64,000 nt of DNA, taken from positions 20,038,185-20,102,184 of the forward strand of contig OZ038496.1 in the NCBI GenBank assembly GCA_964036315.1. Direction: 5' to 3'. A model generated the notes under the pieces. That model was not told the DNA's origin. It searched no databases and was given only the letters and a program-made list of their open reading frames with translations. How positions within the stretch are numbered: the stretch's first letter is position 1; each line of letters begins with the position of its first letter. Positions 56,528 to 64,000 of this stretch are shown here, piece after piece. A program made the position numbers and the translations under genes. This stretch comes from Acanthosepion esculentum (taxonomy: Eukaryota > Mollusca > Cephalopoda > Sepiida > Sepiidae).

Positions 56528-57065
56528 ACTGTATTGTAGCCAGAATTCCTTTATTTCACCCTGGTATTCATTGTTGTTTACTGTTCTTCATTTTTTTTCA
56601 TGGAAAATTCCTAAGCTGTATACTTTTAACAGACTTTACCTAATATACTCACCTCTTCTCAGAGACTTTAACAGTACAAAATGTCACATCTTTGCAAATA
56701 ATTTCCTGGAACCGGTTTCTTCATTAGTCAGTATATGAAAGTTCAGATAAGCTTCACTTCGGAATTATCAATTCATCAAATCCAAGAGGCCTCCATGCTG
56801 TGTCAGATGTATTGGGTTACATCAGTCTCTTTACTGTTACTTCAACAGCTGATTATAATACTTGTCATAAGTCTTTATAAATATTCTGATGCCATCACCA
56901 TGTGGTCCAGATTTACACTAAAAAGTAAAGATATGTGTATAATTATTTCTGCTTTCATGTTTACTGTTCACAATGCTTTTATGTTCTTCTGCAATCAGTT
57001 ATGTTTTAAAGGTATGATGATGTGCTTTTTTCACCTGTGGTAGATTGAGAACTCATGTGACTTAA
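56528..57065. other. No gene recognised
   Basis: An open frame at 56735-57043 is hydrophobic but has no recognisable motif or splice context. Confidence 0.35.
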
Positions 57066-57069
57066 TGTT

Positions 57070-57312
57070 CTCTTTAAGCATTTCAATCTTTGTGCATTTT
57101 CAGGCTTAGATATCCCCACATATGATCAGGCTGCAGGAGGGGATTGCTTTTATCAAGACACCATCTCTTGATTGCAAATTCACATAACATTCTATTTTTA
57201 AGAATTTCAGTCATTGTGCATTTTTCAGGTGAAGACATCCCCACAAGTGGCCAGCCTGCTAGTGGATGGGTGTTTTTTTTTATCAAGAAACCATCTCTAA
57301 ATAGATTATCAA
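57070..57312. repeat. Tandem duplication, period about 125 bp
   Basis: 'tttcaatctttgtgcatttt', then 'gatatccccaca', then 'tatcaagacaccatctct' recurs as 'tttcagtcattgtgcatttt', then 'gacatccccaca', then 'tatcaagaaaccatctct'. Confidence 0.85.
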
Positions 57313-57599
57313 CCACGGCTCAAGAGCCCATTAGTTAAGAATTTGTCACTGTGTATGAGCACACCCTTCAAAGGTTTCTGAAAAGTTTCATCTATTTAAT
57401 TTCATTCACAAGGCTTGTTCAACCCATGATATTGTTTTCAAGAATTTCCCAAAACTCCTGCAAGCTGGGATCATCTCCCCAAGATAATAAGATCAAAAAA
57501 TTTCATTTGCTAAATTGATAATGATGAACTTCAAACCCAAGTTTTAATGGTTGGAATGCTTGTATTCTTACCATTTGGCCATGTACACTTTGTGGTCAC

Positions 57600-58055
57600 C
57601 TCTCACGTCCCTTAGACTCCATGAGGAGTATGTAGTCACAACCCTCAAGTCCCATAGACTCCCCTGAGGAGTATGGGATCACAGCTCTCAAGTCCTATAG
57701 ACTCCCTAATGAGTATGGGGTCACGGCTCTCAAGTCTGGTAGACTCCCTATGAGAACACAGCTCTCAAGTCCCTTAGACTCCCTGAGGAGTATGGGATCA
57801 CAGCTCTCAAGTACCGTAGACTCTCTGAGGAATATGAGATCGCAGATCTCAAGTCTTGTAGACTCCCTGAGGAGTATGGGGCCTCAGCATTTGTTCCATA
57901 GACTCCCTGAGGAGTATGTAACCACAGCCCTCAAGTCCCATAGACTCCCTGAGAAGTATACGGTCACAGCTCTCAAGTTCTATAAAATTCCAGAGAAGTA
58001 TGGAGCCACAGCCTACAAGACCCTTAAACTCCCTGAGGAGTATTAGGTCACAGTT
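57600..58055. repeat. 42-bp minisatellite, about 11 diverged units
   Basis: The unit contains 'tagactccctgaggagtatg' and 'gatcacagctctcaagtcc'. Indels between units change the frame. The 14-residue periodic frame at 57750-57880 (..SSPLDSLRSMGSQ..) is a by-product. Confidence 0.93.
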
Positions 58056-58140
58056 CTCAACAACACTAGGTGTTGCTGCTATGGTTTCTATAGCAAATGT
58101 TTTATAGGATGAATTTGCTAGCTCCATACCCAACCGGTTT
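58055..58140. repeat. Inverted repeat arm, left
   Basis: Contains 'ttataggatgaatttgctag' and 'ctccatacccaaccgg', the reverse complement of 'aaccagttgggtatgatgct' and 'agcaactccatcctataaa' at 58403-58445. Confidence 0.75.
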
Positions 58141-58154
58141 TGTATCCAGTTTTC

Positions 58155-58268
58155 ACTTGCAGTACCTGGTGTTCCCAAGTGGTTCCCCATCTATGTACTA
58201 ACCCTGTTTGAGACTGCTTAACTCTGGTTATTAAACTAGAACCAGTGTTTTGACTGTAAGCCTAGTAG
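58155..58268 (-). pseudogene. 5S rRNA pseudogene or 5S-derived SINE head
   Basis: Read on the plus strand, 'acctggtgttcccaagtgg', then 'ccccatctatgtactaacc', then 'gactgcttaactctgg', then 'gaaccagtgttttgactgta' is the ordered reverse complement of animal 5S rRNA over nearly its full length. Those landmarks are GGTATTCCCAGGCGGTC, CATCCAAGTACTAACC, TTGCTTAACTTC and GAACTGGTGTATT. Roughly 70 per cent agreement by eye. There is no T-run terminator at the 3' side. It sits between the two arms of a short inverted repeat. Confidence 0.85.
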
Positions 58269-58402
58269 AAAATAGGGGATGTTTATTTATTTTTTCTTAA
58301 GGGAATTTTATGATCTGCCAAGTATATTAAGAACACCCTGATAATTAATTTCACATTTTTTGACCCCATCACTTTTATTAGCAAAAGGTCAACACTGAAT
58401 TC

Positions 58403-58485
58403 AAAACCAGTTGGGTATGATGCTAGCAACTCCATCCTATAAAACCTACTTGCTACGGAGAATAAAGTCGTAGTGTTTGGCATGT
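58403..58485. repeat. Inverted repeat arm, right
   Basis: Partner of 58055-58140. Confidence 0.75.
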
Positions 58486-58489
58486 TCAA

Positions 58490-59320
58490 GCTGTGGTCCC
58501 ATATTCCAAATGGGAGTCTACTGAAGTTGAATGAGTGGTTAAGTTTATTTTTTTCTCCCCTGTTTATTGTATATCAAGAAAAATTCTGACTCTTCCTGCC
58601 AATTATTCAAACCCACCCTTTTATTAAGCACCTCCCAGTATATAGTTTATATTCATTGCTACAGTGTTCAGTGAGCAAATATATTTTGTGGATAGTATTG
58701 AAAATGATGTGATATATATATATATATATATATATACATAATATTAATAATATAGTGGAGTTATAGTCTTTAGCTATCTACCTGAAATAAGCAAATAATA
58801 TAATCACGATCATATTACCGTGTGATCTTGTAAATCTTGTAATTTAAAATTCAGTTTTTTTTTTTTTGTTTTTGTTTTTGCGCACAAATATCTAATATCT
58901 ACATATTTTTTCTAAAATGTTTACACCTGATCCTGGGTAAGATAAAGATTTCTTTCCTCGACAAGGATTAACACACACTGTAAAAATGCTTTTCACCTGG
59001 GTATATCAGTTTTCATTTTTTTTTTTTTATGTGCTAATTTTTGGATATTCAACCTTCTCACTGATAAAAACTAAGAAAAATATTTAAAAAAAGAAGTTTA
59101 TATTTGCCTACCCGATATGTTTTCCATGGAAGATAAACTGTACAAAAGTTATTTTTAAAAAAAATTTGAAATATGAAAATCAGAGTTGGCTTAATTACAT
59201 TATATCTCATGACGAAAATTATTGTTATTAACATATTACAGTGCTTCTTTGATTACCTGGACACCTTGGGACAGAGATTGAAAAAATATGCTCCAGATAA
59301 TTTTCCTCTATAGTACCTAG
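58490..59320. other. No gene recognised; (TA)n tract
   Basis: (TA)n lies at 58713-58736. T-rich runs and no supported frame. Confidence 0.4.
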
Positions 59321-59324
<4 letters not shown>

Positions 59325-59362
<38 letters not shown>

Positions 59363-59545
59363 TGATGTTCACCTTGTACAAGCCCCGGGGGCCACTTGAG
59401 GTAGACAGTTATAGAATAAGAGGCACAGCTTATGTGGAAATGTATGGAACAGTTAACCCTAGACGTGCACAGTTTCAGACTTTAGTGATCAGGGTTCATG
59501 GCGAAAAAGCTGCTTGAGTGGAAGTTACATCTAGCCAAAGGGAAT
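59325..59545 (-). mobile_element. LINE B 3' end with poly-A tail, minus strand
   Basis: A 35-base T-run (the poly-A tail in reverse) is followed by 'acaatgatgttcaccttgta', then 'gtagacagttatagaataag', then 'gttaaccctagacgtgcaca', matching 29281-29440. The element resumes at 60777 after an insertion. Confidence 0.82.
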
Positions 59546-59569
59546 GAAGCACAGTGAGCTTAAATGGGG

Positions 59570-60777
59570 GTCAAGCGGACATATGACAATAACATACGGT
59601 AAGCACCTGCTTCAGGTGCTTAAGTACATTTTAGACAAATTCTAGGGTGTGGTATGCAAAAAAATTGATTTTCAAGAACTGAGATATGATTTTTTATCAG
59701 TGTTTGGCTCAAAAATCCAAGTTGGGGCCAAAAGATAGAAGGTAGAAATTTTGCGGAAATCCGACATTTACGAACGAACTTCAAACAGGCATATCTTGAG
59801 AAACAATTGGAGTTAGAAGACAAATTAGACCATTTTTTTGACACTACAGACAATGAGCATTTCAAATATTCAAGTTTAAAAATGAACAATAAATCATATA
59901 CAGCTACAACTTATCACAAAGATTACTGAAAAAAAGTTAATAGTTATTCATCTGTGAGGAAGCACAACAAAGATTCATAATGACTGTTACAAACATACAT
60001 AGCAGCCTTCAACTCCTCACAGCTGCGAATGGTGTGCCCTGTCCCTTTGCAAGACAAGCGTTCCATGGTCTTAAGGGCTTAAAAAAGGGTAAAAATCACT
60101 TATACCAAGAGCCTGGTGCAGTTTTATGGTGTTCTGATGCCAGATTTGGATTCAGCACCCCAAAAAACATGGGAAAAGTGGGCTGGATCATGAAATTTGA
60201 GTGAGAATTACATAAATTATCCGAATTTTGGATTCAAAGGGAATTGAAGGTTGTCCCAAATTTTTTCAATATAAAAGAATTAAAATGGTTCCCCAGAGTG
60301 AATTTTTTCACCCAAATGGATTATGATAGCCCTACATGTCTAGATTCTTATATGTGAAGCATGAAAAATTTCATCTCGGGGCCTTTCTGCAATTTTTCAT
60401 CACAATTTATCAGCAGGGGCCAATTTTGGGGCTTTTTTGATGGAAAAAATGCCCATTTTTACAGTAAATTTTGTGGAAAACTCATAAAAATATGTCAAAA
60501 ACCTGTCCATATACCCAATTTTTTTATATTGAATCAAATTTTGGGCATTTGGCCTTATCTTCGGGGCTTATGGGACATATTTAGAAAAAAAAACTTGTTT
60601 CCAGGATGTATCGAAAACTTGAAATTCACGAGCTTCAAATGGGCATATCTTGAGAAATAATTGGAGTTAGAAGACAAATAAGACCATTTTTTGATACTAC
60701 AGAAACGGAACTTTTTATTTTTCCATGTCCTAAAGTCATTTGAGGAAGTTGTCAAAATTCGATATGTCCACTTGGGA
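59570..60777. mobile_element. 1.2-kb insertion splitting LINE B, possible DNA transposon
   Basis: Ends are 'tcaagcggacatatgac' on the left and, reversed, 'ccaagtggacatatcga' on the right, a short inverted terminus. Inside, a phrase is directly repeated: 'aggcatatcttgagaaacaa' and 'ttggagttagaagacaaatt' near 59789 recur near 60641. The open frames (up to 99 codons) show no known domain. The family is not recognised. Confidence 0.55.
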
Positions 60778-60995
60778 ACCCACTGTGTGAGGGTAGTTTG
60801 CTATAATGTACATGGCATGGCAGTCTTAGCCATGAAGGTTACGACTGGTGAAACGAAGGAGTGTAGTTCATCTGAACACCATGAAAAAAGGTTTATAGGG
60901 TGGAAAATAATTTGTCACCCACAAGGATGTAGAGTCAATTTTGGACTCTATAGAAAGTGGAAAGTGAAGACTGGGCAGCAATACTCCATTTTCAA
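60777..60995 (-). mobile_element. LINE B, upstream part, minus strand
   Basis: 'gtacatggcatggcagtctt', then 'gactggtgaaacgaaggagt', then 'tgtcacccacaaggatgtag' match 29505-29700. It continues the copy ending at 59325. Confidence 0.75.
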
Positions 60996-61325
60996 CCTTT
61001 TATGAATTTAAGTGCACTACTAGATTGGTGGCAAGATCTCATCATTTTACAGTTGAAATGGCTATATCTAACCATAAATTTCATTCTAACAGTTTCTTCT
61101 CATGCATATCCCACTTGTGAAACTTTTGGATCCTTGCTTTCCAGTCAAGTTTGAACTTTAATTTAAATGCAATGTCAATCATTATCTTTTGTCTTCTTAA
61201 ATTCTGCTCTTTTATTGTTCTCTCTCCTTAATAATATTTTTCTCATAGTCTCTAACACTCAGTAACCCCTTATGCCTTAGTGGCTTTATTGCCTTGCTTA
61301 AGATGAAATGATTAAAAAAAAAACA
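60996..61325 (+). mobile_element. LINE A 3' end, plus strand
   Basis: 'tgaatttaagtgcactacta', then 'cccacttgtgaaacttttgg', then 'aaccccttatgccttagtgg', 'ctttattgccttgcttaaga' and an A-run. It joins the minus-strand LINE B piece head to head. Confidence 0.8.
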
Positions 61326-61548
61326 CTGATTATCATAATTATGAAAAAAGAAGGAAAAAAGTAATTTTTTGAAATAAATTTATATCATCAGATAATATTT
61401 TCAAATACTTTATTCAAGATTTTGTCAAATTATTTTTATGAAAAGACAAGTGATAAATGAGTATTACTGGTGAAACAAAAGGTATTCCATTTCCACTTCA
61501 AGTATGGTTCACATGTCACACACATCTGAGAGTTTTTATAAGGATCTA

Positions 61549-62815
61549 CAGGGGTTGGACAAAATAATTGGAACAGATGCAAATTCCACTTCTATATTTC
61601 AAAGACCTATTATATTAAGAACTTTAACTAAAACTTCATAATTGCAGGTTATATTTTTGTAAATATGTTTATTTATCTAATTTACTGCCTTTGGCTTATT
61701 TATTTTTAGAATTTAGTAAAATTTAAGCTAAATGCGTGACCTCTCTGAGTTCGAAAATGGGCAAATTGTTGGAGCTCGCAGGGCAGGAGCTTCGATCACT
61801 AAGTTTGCTGAACTGTTTGGTTTTTCAAGAGCTACCATATCAAGAACTATGACACAATTCAAGAAAAAGGGTAAAACCTCTAGCAAGCATAGCGATCGGG
61901 CCAGACTTGCAAACTTAATGACAGGAACCGACGTGCATTAAAATGCAATGTGGCGAAAAATCATTGGACTACTGCGGCCAAAGTGACTGCTAAGTTGAAT
62001 AATCATCTGAATAGTCCAGTTTCTACTAAAACTGTTCATCGTGAGCTCCATAAGGCTGGATATCATGGAAGAGTCGCCGTAAGGAAACCTCTTCTCTCCA
62101 CTCACAACATTCAGAAGAGGTTAAAGTGGTGCAGAGATCACAATGCCTGGACTGCAGACCAATGGAAGCAAGTCATATTCTCAGATGAGTAAAGTTTTTC
62201 TCTTTTCCCAACTTCAGGGCAAGTTTATGTGTGGAGGCAGCCCAAAGAAGCTTTACAACCCTGACTGCTTTCTTCCAATGGTGAAGCATTGTGGTGGATC
62301 AGTGTTAGTTTGGGCTGCCATATCATGGAAATGTCTCAGTCCAATAGTTGCCCTGCAGGGTAGAATCAACAGCAAAGATTACCTGAACACTTTGGGTGAT
62401 CATGTTCATCCAATGACCCAGACTTTATTCCCTGATGGTGACTGCATCTTCCAAGACAATAATGCTCCAATGCATACCACTTGAGTGGTTAAGAATTGGT
62501 ATGAAGAGCATGAACGTGAGCTAGAACACATGGAGTGGCCTCCTCAATCTCCAGATATCAATATTATTAAACATTTGTGGTGAATTTTGGAGTGACAAGT
62601 TAGGAGCCGCTATCCTCCACCGTCGTATCTTAAAGATCTAGAACAGGTTTTAACTGAAAAATGGCTGAAAATTCCTCTGGATGAAGTCAGGAAACTGTAT
62701 GATTCCATTCCTAGATGTATTAAAGCTGTATGTGAGGCTAAAGGAGGACCAACTCCATATTAAATAGATTTTCTTTGAATTTAACAAGTGTTTCAATTAT
62801 TTTGTCTAACCCCTG
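61549..62815 (+). mobile_element. Full-length Tc1-like transposon, 1267 bp
   Basis: Terminal inverted repeats are 'caggggttggacaaaataat' on the left and, reversed, 'caggggttagacaaaataat' on the right, about 26 bp with two mismatches. A TA stands on each side (61547-61548 and 62816-62817). The single transposase gene inside is broken. Length, termini and target duplication are as expected for Tc1, so the element is complete in outline. Confidence 0.95.
61732..62764 (+). pseudogene. Tc1-like transposase, inactivated
   Basis: Order of blocks: 'MRDLSEFENGQIVGARRAGA' and 'FGFSRATISRTM' (helix-turn-helix). A frameshift near 61905 is followed by 'KNHWTTAAKVTAKLN' and 'NIQKRLKWCRDHNAWT'. 'VIFSDE' (first catalytic Asp) runs into a stop at 62190. 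'IFQDNNAPMHT' (second Asp) is followed by a TGA at 62482, then 'WPPQSPDINIIKHLW'. The Glu expected 34 residues after the second Asp, in N-I-I-E-H-L-W, is Lys here. Further TGA codons at 62581 and 62593 replace likely TGG and CGA. It ends 'GGPTPY' and a stop at 62762. At least one frameshift, several stops and a lost catalytic residue make it non-functional. Confidence 0.93.
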
Positions 62816-62940
62816 TATAATGATTATTTATATTCTTATAATGTTTTTATATTAATTTTATAATAATTATTTATATTCTTATGATGAGTTTATAATAATT
62901 TTTTATATTCTTATAGTTATTTCATAAGGATTTATAATGA
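62816..62940. other. AT-rich spacer
   Basis: A repeated 'tttataataattatttatat' theme; nothing else is seen. Confidence 0.4.
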
Positions 62941-62943
62941 TTA

Positions 62944-63111
62944 CCATATTTGATGGTATGTAATATGCACCCTAATTTCAGCTGGACAAATCAAGAAAAA
63001 ATTAGTAATTAGTAAAATTAGTATACCTACATATGGCATACAAGACACAGGGGAATTTTAAAAGATATTTTTAGTAAGAACAACCGTGCTTTATATGTCG
63101 TCAAATACGGT
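62944..63111. mobile_element. Small element with inverted ends (MITE candidate)
   Basis: Starts 'taccatatttgatggtatgt' and ends, reversed, 'taccgtatttgacgacatat', giving about 25-bp termini with several mismatches. No coding content. A related single end, 'taccatatttttcagcttac', occurs at 63572. Target-site duplication is unclear. Confidence 0.55.
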
Positions 63112-63372
63112 ATATTGTAATGATTTTATAATAATTTTGTAAGGATTTATAACAATTATTTACCTTCTTCTAATGATTTCTGACATTTCATATTCGTAGA
63201 TGCTTACTATAGCAAGATGATACCTGCAATAATCATGTTGACTTTTTATTTGTATGTTGAGTTGAATCCTCATTTGGATCCTCCTATAAACATACATTTA
63301 TCTTAAACTAAGCTTATGTGGACTGCATCATGGGTGAAATAGTTGTATATTTTTCATTGGTATCAGTGATCA

Positions 63373-63513
63373 ATGTCTGAACCCATAAAAAGAGAAAAGG
63401 AAAAAAAGGATTTCCAATGCCGATTTTTCAATGCAGGCTCTCCCCAACTTGAAACAATGCAACAACACATATTTTTTGATCCAACCTCTATATTTCGCCT
63501 TATAGCAAATACA
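63373..63513 (+). CDS. Candidate coding exon, unknown protein
   Basis: ATG at 63373 opens a frame reading MSEPIKREKEKKDFQCRF, then FNAGSPQLETMQQHIFFDP, then TSIFRLIANT. It ends at ACAG followed by 'gtaagg', a strong splice donor. A possible acceptor, 'tttttcattggtatcag', lies just before at 63366. A second acceptor, 'cgatttttcaatgcag', lies inside at 63437 and would give a 76-bp internal exon. If the first is used, an in-frame TGA stands directly before the ATG, so this would be a first coding exon. The residues are mixed and not repeat-derived. The protein is not recognised, and chance cannot be excluded. Confidence 0.35.
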
Positions 63514-63571
63514 GGTAAGGTTATTAAATATTTGCAACATGTTCTGAAAGTTATAAATACAAATTATTAAA

Positions 63572-64000
63572 TTACCATATTTTTCAGCTTACAAGATGCA
63601 CTTTTTTCCTAAGAAATACCCTGAAAAATACATGTGCGTCTTCCCAAGATGAATGTAAGGCAACACCCAAGCTCAAGTAAGCCTGGACGGTCACCTAATT
63701 GACTTGGCATACAGAGACATGGATTTGTATGTTGAGTCATTACACTATAATATTAGCTATCTATCTAATTCAGCCTTTTATATGATTCAAACCACAGTAC
63801 TTAGCTGTTACAAGTATTTCCAAGACAATAGACCTTCCTGGAGCTGAGCCACAAGATTAAAGATGCTCTGTTTACTAGCAATGGCCATACAAACAAAATC
63901 GGATGAGTGATTAATATAAAGAATATGTGGCACCAGTATGTGAGGGATGCATGGTGAATGTGTTTTTGTATGAGAATGACATTTTTTTTCATAGAAATTT
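63572..64000. other. Fragment of MITE-like end, otherwise unassigned
   Basis: 63572-63680 resembles the left part of the element at 62944 ('taccatattt', then 'cttacaagatgcac', then 'gtgcgtctt'). The rest shows no supported feature. The window ends without closing any element. Confidence 0.35.

Noticed and set aside
57750..58190. Paired plus and minus frames over the 42-bp minisatellite
   Set aside because: They are periodic frames on both strands produced by a unit divisible by three.

Overview
The window looks like a non-coding, repeat-packed stretch of a large animal genome. The best guess is a coleoid cephalopod, octopus-like. That guess is inferred from the very AT-rich background, the long (TA)n and TATG/GATA arrays, the abundance of tRNA-derived SINEs, and jockey/CR1-type and RTE-like LINE fragments mixed with mariner and Tc1 elements. 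No species-diagnostic gene is present. No complete host gene, bacterial operon, CRISPR array or intact tRNA/rRNA gene was found. The longest open frames (318 to 445 codons) are artefacts of TA/TATG microsatellites.

Host coding candidates are limited to two possible exons, neither recognised as a known protein. One is at 11310-11351: an ATG in good context, 14 codons, then CAG/GTAAGA, next to a GC-richer stretch. The other is at 63373-63513: up to 47 codons ending at ACAG/GTAAGG.

Layout. 0-5 kb: unexplained AT-rich DNA, a LINE C fragment with a triplicated segment, and microsatellites. 5-13 kb: a SINE S1 copy, a 560-bp dispersed repeat, a LINE tail at 7.2 kb, LINE C on the minus strand at 9 kb, a candidate exon at 11.3 kb, a SINE S2 copy and a perfect 21-bp minisatellite at 13 kb. 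13-18 kb: a 1.1-kb foldback structure and a 17-unit, 107-bp satellite. 19-23 kb: a 125-bp-arm hairpin, a 0.9-kb TA array, and a broken LINE A reverse transcriptase crossed by an inverted repeat. 25-33 kb: LINE C, a local duplication carrying an LTR-like insertion, and LINE A and LINE B 3' ends. 34-41 kb: short satellites, duplicated SINE S2 copies, a deleted mariner, a 77-bp MADE1-like mariner MITE, and a 5S-derived sequence abutting a tRNA-derived SINE. 41.8-45 kb: a 1-kb TATG array and repeats bounded by (TA)n. 45.7-54.4 kb: LINE A copies (one pair head to head), a SINE split by a LINE, Tc1 tails, a 1.3-kb purine-rich strand and a mariner remnant. 54.9-64 kb: the second copies of the 560-bp repeat and the LTR-like element, a 42-bp minisatellite, a minus-strand 5S pseudogene, LINE B split by a 1.2-kb insertion, and a full-length but dead Tc1 transposon with both inverted termini.

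The recurring theme is inverted repetition. At least seven inverted pairs lie close enough together to fold as long double-stranded RNA if transcribed. In a cephalopod these would be plausible ADAR substrates, but that is inference. LINE and SINE family labels (A, B, C; S1, S2) are local names, and all similarity statements were made by eye.
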